38,411 bases of DNA from Nitrospira sp. (GCA_019456345.1 VRUB01000007.1:1-38411), one strand, 5' to 3'; shown: positions 1 to 9,795, numbered from the stretch's first letter. The notes: a model not told the origin generated them from the letters alone. Translations and numbers: made by a program.

Positions 1-5
1 GCATT

Positions 6-150
6 GCAAAGGGTCCGGGGGACCCTTTGCCCGGTGAACGGGCGTGCCACGGACGGCACGCCCCGGGCTTTCGAGCGTAGCAGGGACAGCGACAGCGAAG
101 AAAGGCTTGGGCCGGTGCCCAAGCGAGGCGAGGACAGCGACGCGCAGCGG
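6..150 (+). repeat. Hairpin-rich intergenic repeat element, left copy
   Basis: The stretch before fmt holds a chain of palindromes. There is a perfect 11-bp stem at 6-16/20-30, a 9-bp stem at 40-48/55-63 with loop ACGGAC, a conserved core at about 64-104 (CCCGGGCTTTCGAGCG, later AGCGAAGAAAGG), and a palindrome at 105-124 (GCTTGGGC, loop CGGT, GCCCAAGC). The core and the second hairpin recur in inverted orientation at 9796-9863, and the 105-124 palindrome recurs exactly at 10250-10269. No T-tract follows the stems, so ordinary rho-independent terminators are not implied. Reading frames across it are compositional artefacts. I see no def (peptide deformylase) gene here, although def often precedes fmt. 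Confidence 0.75.
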
Positions 151-347
151 CGCAGCGCCGGCAGGCGTGCCCCGGTCCTGCAAGCGCAGCACGATTGCGC
201 AGCCGCCGCGTGTCTCGGAAGAAAATCTCGTCATAGTTTAGGCGATGGCGAGATTTATCGAACAGTGGATGCTAGCAAATTGTTCCTTCAAACTTGCTAC
301 TTGTTACTATTGCGCCCACCTGAATGCTTTCATGGTGAGCCTGATTC

Positions 348-1286
348 ATGAACATCGTCTTTGCCGGGACCCCCGCCTTCGCCGTACCGACGCTGCGCGC
401 GCTCGTTGACGCGCGTCAACACACGGTCCAGGCCGTTCACACCCAGCCTGACCGGCCGGCGGGGCGCGGCCGGCACACCAGGATGAGTGCCGTTAAGGAG
501 CTGGCGCTGGAGCTGGGGCTGGCGGTGTTGCAGCCCGCAAAGTTCGACCCGCTGGCGACATCACAGCTAAAGGCCCTGGCCCCAGAGGTGCTCGTGGTGG
601 TCGCCTACGGGCTGATCCTGCCTGCGGCAATCCTGCAAATTCCACGATTCGGTGGCATCAATGTTCACGCCTCGCTGTTGCCGCGCTGGCGCGGTGCCGC
701 GCCTATCGCGCGCAGCCTGGAGGCCGGCGAGGAGGTCACCGGCATCACCATTATGCAAATGGACGAAGGTATGGATACGGGCGACATCCTGGTGCAACAG
801 CAGCTCGCAGTGCATGAGGACGACACCGCGCAGAGCTTGCACGATCGACTGGCGCCGCTGGGGGCGGGGCTGCTCCTCGACACCTTGGGCAAGCTCGCCA
901 AGGGCCAGATCGTTCCGCGGCCGCAGGATGGGGCTCGCGCATGCTATGCCCCCAAGCTGCGCAAGCAGGAAGCCATTCTTGACTGGAGCGCGCCGGCGCA
1001 GGTACTTGCGCGTAAGGTTCGTGCATTTAACCCCTGGCCTGTGGCACAGACGCGATTCCGCGACCGCCAGCTTCGCATCTGGGAAGTCGGGCCGGTCGAG
1101 GATGCATGCGGGGCACAGGACGTCGCGCCGGGGACGGTGTTAAGCGCGGACCGGGATGGTATCGGCGTGCGCACCGGCGATGGCGTGCTCGTGATTCGAC
1201 GGCTGCAGCTCGAGGGAGGCAAGCCATTGAGCGCGCAAGCCTTCATCAATGGCTATCAGCTGACGGCGGGGGGACGCTTGGGATGA
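348..1286 (+). CDS. fmt: Methionyl-tRNA formyltransferase
   Basis: Formylates the methionine on initiator tRNA in the cytoplasm, using 10-formyltetrahydrofolate, so that translation can start. The 312-residue product has the usual family length. It opens with the Rossmann-like start MNIVFAGTPAFAVPTL and carries the formyltransferase signature around SLLPRWRGAAPI, preceded by the catalytic-region NVHAS, plus the C-terminal OB-like domain that binds tRNA. It is followed after 47 bases by rsmB, a very common gammaproteobacterial order. The usual upstream partner def is missing from its normal position, which is filled by repeat DNA. Confidence 0.97.
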   Translation: MNIVFAGTPAFAVPTLRALVDARQHTVQAVHTQPDRPAGRGRHTRMSAVKELALELGLAVLQPAKFDPLATSQLKALAPEVLVVVAYGLILPAAILQIPRFGGINVHASLLPRWRGAAPIARSLEAGEEVTGITIMQMDEGMDTGDILVQQQLAVHEDDTAQSLHDRLAPLGAGLLLDTLGKLAKGQIVPRPQDGARACYAPKLRKQEAILDWSAPAQVLARKVRAFNPWPVAQTRFRDRQLRIWEVGPVEDACGAQDVAPGTVLSADRDGIGVRTGDGVLVIRRLQLEGGKPLSAQAFINGYQLTAGGRLG

Positions 1287-1333
1287 CGATGCCGACGCAG
1301 ATTTTCGGCGCCTCGGCACGCGCCGTTTAAGCG

Positions 1334-2671
1334 GTGGAGGCTATGCCCACGGCGCCCAGTGCCGCCAGCGAAGCCCGCGCCACCGCGGCACGCGTGGTCG
1401 AGCAGGTCACCTATGGCGGTCGATTACTCGACCGGGCCCTTGAAACCGCCCTGGCTACGCCCGACCAGCGCGGCGCCACAACCGCTGCGCTGGTGCAGGA
1501 ATTGGCCTATGGTACGCTACGTTGGGCCGAGCCGTTGCAGTATATCGCGCGTCAGTTGCTTGAGCGGCCACTGCGGAGCCGGGACCGGAACCTGCATGCC
1601 TTGCTGCTGGTAGGGCTTTACCAGTTGATTCACATGCGCGTACCGGCCCACGCCGCAGTGGCCGAGACGGTAGCGGCCACCGCAGTGCTCGGTAAACCCT
1701 GGGCCAAGGCGCTACTGAATGCCTGCCTGCGCTCCTTCACGCGCAACAAGGAGCCACTACTCGAGCAGGTTCGCCGCGATCCGATCCTCGCCAGCGCCCA
1801 TCCGCGCTGGCTGCTGGACGCGCTGCGCCGAAGCTGGCCCGATCACTACCGGGCGATTGTGGAGGCCAACAACCACCGTCCGCCTATGAGCTTGCGGGTC
1901 AACTTGCGGCGGAACAGTCGCGACGAATACCTGGCGTGCTTGCTCGATGCGGGGCTCGGGGCTACGCCCGTGCCACGCCTCGGCTCCGCCGTGGTGCTGG
2001 ACACGCCGGTGCCGGTGAGCGCACTACCGGGCTTTGCCGAGGGCCGCGTCTCGGTACAGGATGCGGCGGCCCAGTTAGCGCCCGAGCTGCTCGACGTGCA
2101 CGCCGGGGAGCGCGTGCTCGATGCCTGCGCCGCCCCCGGCGGCAAGCTCGGGCACATTCTGGAGCATTGCGCCGGCACGGCGCACATCGTGGCGCTCGAC
2201 AAGGAGCCGGCACGACGCCGGCTCATCCATGAGAACCTCGCGCGCCTGCGCCTTAAGGCGGCGGTGATCGTGGGCGACGCCGCCGATCCAGGCAAGTGGT
2301 GGGACGGCGTGCCGTTCGATCGCATCCTGGTGGATGCGCCGTGCTCCGGCAGCGGCGTGATCCGGCGTCACCCCGATATTAAGCTGCATCGCAGCCGCGC
2401 CGTCGTGGAGAGCCTGGTACGCTTACAGGCGCGCATCCTCGATGGGCTGTGGTCCTTGCTGGCCAGCGGCGGTAAGCTTTTATACGTGACGTGCTCGGTG
2501 CTGCCGGCGGAAAACGACCACCAGGTCAGTGCGTTTACGGCCCGCCATGGCGATGCGGCGGCTTTGACATTGGCCGTGCCCGTCGGCATAGCGCGAGCCC
2601 CAGGCATCCAGATATTGCCGGGACAAGAGGATATGGATGGGTTTTACTATGCGTGCCTGCAAAAAACCTAG
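1334..2671 (+). CDS. rsmB: 16S rRNA m5C967 methyltransferase RsmB (Sun)
   Basis: Methylates cytosine 967 of 16S rRNA with S-adenosylmethionine. The N-terminal NusB-like RNA-binding domain spans roughly residues 12-145. The Rossmann methyltransferase domain follows, with the SAM motif CAAPGGKLGHILE, the catalytic motif DAPCSGSGVIRRHP, and the second catalytic cysteine in VTCSVLPAEN. At 445 residues it matches family length. The start is uncertain: GTG at 1334 or ATG at 1343. A GGAGG stands only two bases before the ATG, which is too close to favour it. The 3' end overlaps the next gene by 35 bases, indicating co-transcription. Confidence 0.95.
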   Translation: MEAMPTAPSAASEARATAARVVEQVTYGGRLLDRALETALATPDQRGATTAALVQELAYGTLRWAEPLQYIARQLLERPLRSRDRNLHALLLVGLYQLIHMRVPAHAAVAETVAATAVLGKPWAKALLNACLRSFTRNKEPLLEQVRRDPILASAHPRWLLDALRRSWPDHYRAIVEANNHRPPMSLRVNLRRNSRDEYLACLLDAGLGATPVPRLGSAVVLDTPVPVSALPGFAEGRVSVQDAAAQLAPELLDVHAGERVLDACAAPGGKLGHILEHCAGTAHIVALDKEPARRRLIHENLARLRLKAAVIVGDAADPGKWWDGVPFDRILVDAPCSGSGVIRRHPDIKLHRSRAVVESLVRLQARILDGLWSLLASGGKLLYVTCSVLPAENDHQVSAFTARHGDAAALTLAVPVGIARAPGIQILPGQEDMDGFYYACLQKT

Positions 2672-3212
2672 ATGGCTAGCGGTGCTGCTCCTCGGCGGTG
2701 TGCTGAGCGGACTTGCGGCGCAGGCAGACTTTAAGGTAACGCGCATTTCACCGCGTGTCGCCGACGGCGAGCTGGTGCTCTCGGGGACCCTGGAACTGGG
2801 GCTGACGTCCAAGGTCGAAGAGGCCTTGAGCAAGGGCATACCGATCGACGTGATCATTGATGTCAGTCTCTACCGCAAGCGGCCGCTGATCTGGGACCGT
2901 CTCATGCAGAGCTGGGTAATGCGGCGCGGGATCAGTTACCATGCGTTATCGCGCCAGTATCTCGTCGCCGGACACCGGCCTGATGCCGTCGAGAGCTTTA
3001 CGTCGCTGCAGGCGGCGCTCGCCGGCATGGGCACGCTCGAGGAGCTGAAACTGCCTCTGAATGAGCTGCCCTACGGCGAGGATACGTACTATGTGAGCGT
3101 GCGCGCGAGCCTGGACGTGGAGGCGTTGCCGGCACCATTGCGCCCGGTAGCATACACATCGCTCGCCTGGCACCTCAACAGCGGGTGGACCGAATGGTAC
3201 GTTCAACATTAG
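2637..3212 (+). CDS. DUF4390 family secreted protein
   Basis: A 191-residue protein of the DUF4390 family, which is regularly found between rsmB and the ntrY-like kinase in gammaproteobacteria. The biochemical function is unknown. A signal peptide is evident: basic MRACKKPR, a hydrophobic run around WLAVLLLGGVLSGLAAQA, then mature sequence starting near ADFKVTRISPRV. The mature part alternates short beta-like segments with a conserved RRGISYHALSRQYLV stretch. ATG 2637 has AGAGG six bases upstream; ATG 2649 is an alternative and would also give a good signal peptide. It overlaps rsmB at its start and ntrY at its end, so all three are translationally linked. A periplasmic partner for the kinase is only an inference from position. 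Confidence 0.85.
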   Translation: MGFTMRACKKPRWLAVLLLGGVLSGLAAQADFKVTRISPRVADGELVLSGTLELGLTSKVEEALSKGIPIDVIIDVSLYRKRPLIWDRLMQSWVMRRGISYHALSRQYLVAGHRPDAVESFTSLQAALAGMGTLEELKLPLNELPYGEDTYYVSVRASLDVEALPAPLRPVAYTSLAWHLNSGWTEWYVQH

Positions 3213-5503
3213 CACGTTACGCCACCGGCATCGTGCCGCTCGTGGTATTGTCGGTCTTACTGTTAGGTGCGCTGCTGATGATGGATGCGGCGACACAATC
3301 CTCAGCGCTGTCCGGCCGCCTGTACCCGTTTCTGCTCGTCGTCAGCATATTCGGCATTATCCTGCTGTTGACGGTGATCCTGATTAATCTCTACCGGCTT
3401 GCCGGCCAGTATCGAGCACGAGTTATGGGCTCGCGCCTCACCGTGCGCCTGCTTGGCATGTTCGTGCTGCTCGCGGTCATCCCGGTCTCCGTGGTACTGG
3501 TCTTTTCTTTGCAGGCCGTAAACAGGGGAATCGACAGCTGGTTTGACGTAAAAACCGGGCAGGCGCTGGACGATGCGCTATTGGTGGGCCGCAGTGCGCT
3601 GGATGCGATCACGCAAGACCAACTGAACACGGCAAAAGAAATGGCAGGGGATCTCGAGGACAGTCCGGACAAGCTAGCCGTGACCGCGCTCGATTTTCTG
3701 CGCGAGAAGTATGGCATCTCCGAGCTCACCTTGTTTTCCCAAGATGGGGCAATCATTGCCTCCAGCAGCGAAGCCGGGCCCGACACCGGCAGTCTGATCC
3801 CTGATCAGCCGAGCGAAACCATTCTTTCGCAGGTCCGCCAGGGGGATGTCTACGCCCACCTCGACCCGATTGGGAAGACCGACTTGCAGCTACGCGTCGT
3901 GGTGCCCGTGTACCGGCGTGAGGTCGGTGCCCCAATGCGCATCCTGCAGCTGCTGCAGCCGCTGCCCACACGCTATGCACAGCTTGGCCAGAGCGTACAA
4001 ACGGCCTTCGCCGAATACGAGAAGCTGGTGTACTTGCGTGGCCCGCTGAAGTTCGGTTTCACCCTGACGCTTGGTCTGGTGGCGCTGCTCACGATGTTGA
4101 TCTCGGTGTCGGCCGCAATCTTCTCGGCCCGGCGGCTGGTCGCGCCGGTGCGAGACCTGGCGGCCGGTACGCGTGCGGTCGCGGAGGGCGACTATCGCAA
4201 GCAACTCCCGGTGACCGGAAAAGACGAATTCGGTGTGCTCGTCCAGTCTTTCAACGACATGACCCGGAAGATCCACAATGCACAGGAACAGATCACACGC
4301 TCCCGCGCGGAAGCCGAGATGCAACGCACTTACCTCGAGACTGTGCTGACACACCTGTCTTCGGGTGTGTTGTCTTTCGACCAACGACACCACTTGCGCA
4401 CCCACAACGCAGCCGCGGCTCATATCCTGCGAGCTGATTTGCAGCCCAGCGAAGGGAAATCGCTGTTGCACCTTACCAAGTCCCAACCGGAGCTTGCCGG
4501 CTTCTGCCAGGCCATACGCGACGCTACCGAGCAGGGACGCGGCGAGTGGCAGGCCGAAGTGAGCCTGCCGGGGCAGCACGGCAAGCGCTCGTTGCTGCTG
4601 CGCGGAACGATGTTGCCCAAGCTGCGGCGAAAAAAAGGCGGTTTCGTCGTAGTCTTTGACGATGTCACCGCCCTAATTCAAGCGGAGCGTGATGCCGCTT
4701 GGCGCGAGGTTGCGCGACGACTCGCGCACGAGATCAGGAACCCGCTGACGCCGATACAGCTGTCCGCCGAGCGCATCCGTCACAAGTGCCTGGTGCAGGC
4801 TGGGCACAACGAACATGAAACTCTGGATCGCGCCACCCGTACTATCGTTGAGCAGGTAGAAGCGCTGAAATCCATGGTGAATGCGTTTTCCGACTACGCT
4901 CGTAGTGTGCAGGTACAGGCGACGGCGATGGATCTCAATGACCTGATTCGAGACGTGGTCGAGCTCTACAATGCGGGCGGCAACATTTCCACGCGCTCGT
5001 TGCCGCAGGACGCTGAGTCGAGCGGCGAAATCACGCCGGCGGCGGCGCCCGTGATCGAGCTCGATCTAGATACGAAACTTCCTGCTATAACCGCCGACGC
5101 GGGTCGCCTGCGGCAGGTGTTGCATAACTTGCTACTGAACGCGCGTCAGGCCCTGGCGGGGCACGAGCAGCCGGTCATCCGCATCGGCACGCGCACCGTG
5201 CAGGATGTGCGCGGCGCGACCGCTGTGCTCACCATACAAGACAACGGTCCCGGCATTCCCGAGGTACTTATGGACCACCTGTTCGAGCCTTATGTTACGA
5301 GCCATGACAAGGGCACGGGCCTCGGGTTGGCGATCGTCAAGAAGATCGTGGAAGAACATAGCGGCACGTTGACCGCCGAGAACATAGCTGGCGGCGGCGC
5401 ACGAATTACCATTCGATTCCCAATCGATGAAAAGACTTTATCCGCCGGCGAAGGCACCCGCGGGAGCGCGCGGGTCGATACTTTACGGGAGAAGCGTGCA
5501 TGA
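3185..5503 (+). CDS. ntrY: NtrY-like membrane sensor histidine kinase
   Basis: Inner-membrane histidine kinase of the NtrY type, 772 residues. Hydrophobic segments are visible at about residues 13-35, 46-70 and 85-110, with another near 285-310. The part between them forms an extracytoplasmic sensor of about 170 residues. A HAMP linker follows (from about SARRLVAPVRDLAAGTR), then a PAS-like region, the HisKA box with H515 in RRLAHEIRNPLTPIQ, and the ATPase domain with DNGPGIP and GTGLGLAIVKK. The start may be GTG 3185 or ATG 3194. It shares an ATGA overlap with the response regulator gene, so the pair is translated together. NtrY homologues are linked to nitrogen or redox responses; the signal here cannot be read from sequence. 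Confidence 0.92.
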   Translation: MDRMVRSTLARYATGIVPLVVLSVLLLGALLMMDAATQSSALSGRLYPFLLVVSIFGIILLLTVILINLYRLAGQYRARVMGSRLTVRLLGMFVLLAVIPVSVVLVFSLQAVNRGIDSWFDVKTGQALDDALLVGRSALDAITQDQLNTAKEMAGDLEDSPDKLAVTALDFLREKYGISELTLFSQDGAIIASSSEAGPDTGSLIPDQPSETILSQVRQGDVYAHLDPIGKTDLQLRVVVPVYRREVGAPMRILQLLQPLPTRYAQLGQSVQTAFAEYEKLVYLRGPLKFGFTLTLGLVALLTMLISVSAAIFSARRLVAPVRDLAAGTRAVAEGDYRKQLPVTGKDEFGVLVQSFNDMTRKIHNAQEQITRSRAEAEMQRTYLETVLTHLSSGVLSFDQRHHLRTHNAAAAHILRADLQPSEGKSLLHLTKSQPELAGFCQAIRDATEQGRGEWQAEVSLPGQHGKRSLLLRGTMLPKLRRKKGGFVVVFDDVTALIQAERDAAWREVARRLAHEIRNPLTPIQLSAERIRHKCLVQAGHNEHETLDRATRTIVEQVEALKSMVNAFSDYARSVQVQATAMDLNDLIRDVVELYNAGGNISTRSLPQDAESSGEITPAAAPVIELDLDTKLPAITADAGRLRQVLHNLLLNARQALAGHEQPVIRIGTRTVQDVRGATAVLTIQDNGPGIPEVLMDHLFEPYVTSHDKGTGLGLAIVKKIVEEHSGTLTAENIAGGGARITIRFPIDEKTLSAGEGTRGSARVDTLREKRA

Positions 5504-6861
5504 CAGGCGGATGCATTCTCGTGGTTGACGACGAGCCGGAAATTCGCCGGCTCGTCAAGGAAATCCTCGAAGACGAGCAGTACCAGGTCGTAACGGCGGA
5601 AGATGCCACGACGGCGCGCGAGGCCTATGCGAATGAGCGCCTCGATCTCGTACTGCTCGATATCTGGATGCCGGACACGGACGGGATCTCGTTGCTGAAG
5701 GAATGGTCGCGTTCCGGCACACCTGACGTGCCGGTGGTCATGATGTCGGGCCACGGTACCGTCGATACGGCGGTCGAGGCCACGCGGCTGGGCGCGACTG
5801 ACTTCATCGAAAAACCCCTGTCCATGGGCAAGCTGCTCGTAACGGTGGAGCGCGCCCTGCAGCGCACGCAGCAGACCCCGCAGGGTGTGCAGTACAATGC
5901 ACCGACGGTCGCGATCCCGGCCGGCAAAAGTGCGACGATGCAACAGCTGCGCGATGATCTCGAGCGCGTCGCCGCCACAGACAGCTGCGTGCTCATTACC
6001 GGTGAGCCCGGAAGTGGTAAATCAATCGCTGCACACTACTTGCATTGCAAAAGCGTGCGTTCGCGCCAGCCCCTGGTCGAGATAAGCTTCGCTGCGATAC
6101 CGGTCGATGAGGTCACCGCCCAGCTTTTTGGAATTCGAAAGGGCAACCGTGTGTTCCCGGGCCAGCTCGAGCAGGCGCGTGGCGGCACTTTGGTGCTGGA
6201 TGAAATTGCCAGCCTCGATCCTGCACTGCAGCCGCGGCTGTTACGGGCCCTTGAAGAGAGACGTTTTGAGCGCGTAGGCAGCGATGAGTCGCTCGAGCTG
6301 GACATCCGGGTCGTGGCCACCAGCAGCCACGACTTGAAGGTAGCCGTCAACGACGGCCGCCTACGTGAAGACCTGTACTACTTCTTGAACGTGGTGCCCA
6401 TAGTTATTCTGCCGTTGCGAGACCACTATGAAGATGTGCCTGAGCTCGTCAACTTCTACTGTGACCGGATGGTAGAGCACGAGCAACTGCCATACCGCAA
6501 GTTCTCGACCTCGGCCATGAACGAGCTGCGCAACTATTCGTGGCCCGGAAACATTCAAGAGTTGAAAAATATGGTCGAGCGGCTATTGATACTGAATCGA
6601 GGCGTTGAAATCAGCGCCGCGGAGGTGGAACAGGCGCTGGTAAGCCAGCCTGCGACGAACGAAACGCTGCCGGAAGCAGCGTTCATGCTTCCGTTACGTG
6701 CTGCCCGTGACCAGTTCGAAAAAGCATATCTGGAATATCATCTTAAACGGACCAATGGAAACGTCAGTGAGCTCGCTGCCGTGGCCGACATGGAAAGGAC
6801 ACACCTTTACCGCAAGCTCAAGAACCTTGGTGTAAATCCGAAGTCCGTAAGAACAAAATAG
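5500..6861 (+). CDS. ntrX: NtrX-like response regulator, GAFTGA loop absent
   Basis: Partner of the preceding kinase, 453 residues. The receiver domain (about 1-120) has the acidic pocket VVDDE and phospho-acceptor D54 in LLDIWMP. An AAA+ sigma-54-interaction-type domain follows, with Walker A GEPGSGKS (about 168-175), Walker B GGTLVLDEI, and the NYSWPGNIQELKNMVERL region. The C-terminal Fis-type helix-turn-helix includes NVSELAAVADMERTHLYRKL. Where sigma-54 activators have GAFTGA, the sequence reads GNRVFPGQLEQA, so classical sigma-54 contact is doubtful; this also occurs in other NtrX proteins. The gene ends 26 bases before trkA. Confidence 0.92.
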   Translation: MTGGCILVVDDEPEIRRLVKEILEDEQYQVVTAEDATTAREAYANERLDLVLLDIWMPDTDGISLLKEWSRSGTPDVPVVMMSGHGTVDTAVEATRLGATDFIEKPLSMGKLLVTVERALQRTQQTPQGVQYNAPTVAIPAGKSATMQQLRDDLERVAATDSCVLITGEPGSGKSIAAHYLHCKSVRSRQPLVEISFAAIPVDEVTAQLFGIRKGNRVFPGQLEQARGGTLVLDEIASLDPALQPRLLRALEERRFERVGSDESLELDIRVVATSSHDLKVAVNDGRLREDLYYFLNVVPIVILPLRDHYEDVPELVNFYCDRMVEHEQLPYRKFSTSAMNELRNYSWPGNIQELKNMVERLLILNRGVEISAAEVEQALVSQPATNETLPEAAFMLPLRAARDQFEKAYLEYHLKRTNGNVSELAAVADMERTHLYRKLKNLGVNPKSVRTK

Positions 6862-6887
6862 TGGTCGGTTACTAAGCTCCAACAAAA

Positions 6888-8267
6888 ATGAAAATAATCA
6901 TCCTTGGCGGTGGCCAGGTCGGCACATCGGTCGCCGAGAATCTTGTAACCGAAAACAATGACATCACCGTCGTCGATACCGACGCCGACCGTCTGCAGGA
7001 GCTGCAGGACAGGTTGGATCTGCGCACCGTAGTCGGAAACGGTGCCTTCCCCGAAATCCTGCGCCAGGCGGGTGGCGAGGACGCGGACATGATCCTCGCC
7101 GTCACCAATAGCGATGAGGCCAACATGACCGCCTGCCAGGTGGCCTACACGCTGTTTCACACGCCCACCAAGATCGCGCGCATTCGCTCCGCGGAGTATC
7201 TGTCGCACCCGGAGATCTTCGCGCAGGACGCGATCCCGGTCGACGTCATTATCAGCCCCGAGCAGCTCGTCGCGGATTACATAGAGCGACTGATCGAGTA
7301 CCCGAGCGCGTTACAGGTGCTGGATTTTGCGGGCGGTCTGGTCGAGCTTGTCGCCATCAAGGCCTATCACGGCGGCCCGCTGGTGGGGCACGAGCTCAGT
7401 GCTTTGCGCGACCATCTGCCGGGCATCGATACACGTGTCGCCGCCATTTACCGGGGCGATCGCGCCATCATGCCCGAGGGCGATACTGTCATCGAGGCGG
7501 ATGACGAGGTGTTTTTCATCGCCGCGAAAAAGCATATCCGCGCGGTAATGAGTGAGCTGCGCAGGCTGGACAAGCCCGGCAAACGCGTGATGCTCGCAGG
7601 TGGCGGTAACATCGGTCGCCGGCTGGCGCTGGAGCTCGAGCGCAGGAATTTCCTGGTCAAGATGATCGAGTCCGATGCCGCGCGCGCGCGACAGGTCGCC
7701 GACGAGCTACAGAAGACCATCGTACTACTGGGCAATGCCGCAGATGAAGACCTGCTAATGAAAGAAGGCATTGAAGATATCGACACGTTTTGTGCCGTTA
7801 CCAACGACGACGAGGCTAATATCCTGAGCGCGATGCTGGCGAAACGCCTGGGTGCGCGCCGCGTGATGTCGTTGATCAAAAGCCCGGCCTACGTTGACCT
7901 GGTGCAAAGCGGCGCAAACATCGATATCGCGATCTCGCCCCAGCAGGCGACCATTGGCAGCCTGCTGACGCATGTGCGCCGTGGCGATGTGGTTGCCGTT
8001 CATGCGCTGCGCCGTGGCGCTGCCGAGGCAATCGAGGCAGTGGCGCACGGCGATACAACATCATCGCGTGTGTGCGGGCGCGCTATCGAGAACATCAAGC
8101 TTCCTCCAGGCACGACGATCGGTGCGATCGTACGCAAGAAAAAGGTCATCATTTGCCACCACGACACCGTTATCCAGCCCAACGACCATGTGATTATGTT
8201 CCTGGTCGACAAGAAATATATCCCGGAAGTAGAGCGCCTGTTCCAGGTCGAGTATCAATTCGTCTAG
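6888..8267 (+). CDS. trkA: Trk potassium uptake regulatory subunit TrkA
   Basis: Cytoplasmic NAD(H)-binding gating subunit of the Trk potassium importer, 459 residues, normal length. It contains two RCK units, each a Rossmann nucleotide-binding half plus a TrkA-C half. The first dinucleotide motif is [16 protein letters not shown] at the N-terminus. The second, [17 protein letters not shown], begins near residue 235. Acidic strand ends ([17 protein letters not shown]) fit NAD binding. It is followed after four bases by trkH, so both subunits are made together. There is no clear Shine-Dalgarno sequence before ATG 6888, consistent with read-through from ntrX. Confidence 0.97.
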   Translation: MKIIILGGGQVGTSVAENLVTENNDITVVDTDADRLQELQDRLDLRTVVGNGAFPEILRQAGGEDADMILAVTNSDEANMTACQVAYTLFHTPTKIARIRSAEYLSHPEIFAQDAIPVDVIISPEQLVADYIERLIEYPSALQVLDFAGGLVELVAIKAYHGGPLVGHELSALRDHLPGIDTRVAAIYRGDRAIMPEGDTVIEADDEVFFIAAKKHIRAVMSELRRLDKPGKRVMLAGGGNIGRRLALELERRNFLVKMIESDAARARQVADELQKTIVLLGNAADEDLLMKEGIEDIDTFCAVTNDDEANILSAMLAKRLGARRVMSLIKSPAYVDLVQSGANIDIAISPQQATIGSLLTHVRRGDVVAVHALRRGAAEAIEAVAHGDTTSSRVCGRAIENIKLPPGTTIGAIVRKKKVIICHHDTVIQPNDHVIMFLVDKKYIPEVERLFQVEYQFV

Positions 8268-8271
8268 TAGC

Positions 8272-9723
8272 GTGCACTTTTTCGCGATTCAGCGTGTGAT
8301 GGGGTTGCTGCTGGTCTTGTTCAGCACGACCCTGCTGCCGCCGATCGGGGTTTCGTTTTTCTACCATGATGGCGCTGCCGAGGCATTCTCCGGCGCATAC
8401 TTTGTTGCGCTGGCAACGGGGCTGGTGTTGTGGCTGCCGGTCAGGCGCCAACGACGGGAGCTGCGGGTCCGTGAGGGCTTTGTCATCGTTACGCTGTTCT
8501 GGGTGTTGCTCGCCCTGTTCGGTGCGGTGCCGTTCTTCATCGCCAACCGGCCGGACATGATCTTCACCGACGCGTTTTTTGAATCGATTTCAGGTCTCAC
8601 CACCACTGGCGCCACGATCCTGACCGGGATCGATGAGCTGCCGGAATCGATTCGCTATTACCGCCAGCAACTGCAGTGGCTCGGCGGCATGGGTATCGTG
8701 GTCCTGGCCGTGGCGGTAATGCCGATGCTCGGGGTCGGCGGGATGCAACTCTATCGCGCCGAAACGCCCGGCCCGACAAGGGATAACAAGCTCACGCCGC
8801 GCATCACCGAGACGGCGAAAGCGCTGTGGTACATCTACCTGGGGCTGACCGTAGCGTGCGCGGGAGCATACTGGGTCTCAGGCATGACGTTGTTCGATGC
8901 CATCGGCCACAGCTTCTCCACCATTGCCATCGGCGGATTTTCCACGCATGACCGAAGCTTCGGCTATTTCGACAATGCAGCCGTAGATTGGGTGGCCGTG
9001 ATTTTCATGCTGGCGGCGGGTATGAACTTTGCGCTCCACTTTCACTCCTGGAACTCGCGCAGTTTCAAGCCCTATCTCATAGACGCGGAAGTCTCGGTTT
9101 ATCTGCGCATCGTGCTGACGGTCGCTGTCATCAGCGTCATCGCGCTCATAGTCATGGGGACCTATGGTGGCTGGACCGGCGCGCTGCGTCACGGGGTCTT
9201 CCAGGCGGTCTCGATCGCCACCACCACCGGCTTCGTCACTTCCGGGTTCGACTGGTGGCCGTTGTTTCTGCCGGCATTGTTGATCATGGCGAGCTTTGTC
9301 GGTGGCTGTGCCGGCTCGACCGCCGGCGGCATGAAAGTGATTCGCGCGCTGCTGCTGTTCAAGCAAGGAAAGCGCGAGATCTTCCGGCTGGTGCACCCGG
9401 ATGCGCTCATGCCGATTAAGGTTGGTGGTAAACCCACGTCCGACCAGGTCCTGAGCGCCGTGTGGGGGTTCTTTTCGCTTTACGTATTGAGTTTCGCTGT
9501 GTTGTCGCTCGCCATCAGCGCCACCGGGGTCGACTTCCTGACCGGTTTTTCCGCCGTGGCGGCCTGCCTCAACAACCTGGGGCCGGGCCTGGGTCAGGTG
9601 GCGCAGACCTATGCGGATTTACCGATCGCAGCCAAATGGATCTTGTCGCTGGCGATGTTGATGGGGCGTTTGGAGTTGTTCACGCTTATCGTGTTGATGT
9701 CGCGCACGTTCTGGCGCGGTTGA
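8272..9723 (+). CDS. trkH: Trk potassium transporter membrane subunit TrkH
   Basis: Polytopic inner-membrane potassium channel subunit, 483 residues. It has four pore-loop repeats of the TrkH/KtrB kind, visible as SGLTTTGATILTG, STIAIGGFSTHD, ATTTGFVTSGFDWW and CLNNLGPGLGQV, each giving one filter strand. Further conserved sequence includes QWLGGMGIVVLAVAVMPMLGVGGMQ and GGCAGSTAGGMKVIR. The start is GTG 8272, immediately after the trkA stop codons; MHFFAIQRVMGLLLVL is the family-typical N-terminus. The stop at 9723 is followed by repeat-filled intergenic DNA, so this is the last gene of the run from fmt. Confidence 0.97.
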   Translation: MHFFAIQRVMGLLLVLFSTTLLPPIGVSFFYHDGAAEAFSGAYFVALATGLVLWLPVRRQRRELRVREGFVIVTLFWVLLALFGAVPFFIANRPDMIFTDAFFESISGLTTTGATILTGIDELPESIRYYRQQLQWLGGMGIVVLAVAVMPMLGVGGMQLYRAETPGPTRDNKLTPRITETAKALWYIYLGLTVACAGAYWVSGMTLFDAIGHSFSTIAIGGFSTHDRSFGYFDNAAVDWVAVIFMLAAGMNFALHFHSWNSRSFKPYLIDAEVSVYLRIVLTVAVISVIALIVMGTYGGWTGALRHGVFQAVSIATTTGFVTSGFDWWPLFLPALLIMASFVGGCAGSTAGGMKVIRALLLFKQGKREIFRLVHPDALMPIKVGGKPTSDQVLSAVWGFFSLYVLSFAVLSLAISATGVDFLTGFSAVAACLNNLGPGLGQVAQTYADLPIAAKWILSLAMLMGRLELFTLIVLMSRTFWRG

Positions 9724-9795
9724 AGCTGGTGTCGCCTACCGGGCGGCTATTCTAACCGCGTTCTCGCACTCGAAGGCAAGGTACTTTGACTCGGG

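Noticed and set aside
4-351. A 115-codon frame before fmt
   Set aside because: It covers the hairpin repeat and overlaps the fmt start; the composition is that of GC-rich repeat DNA.
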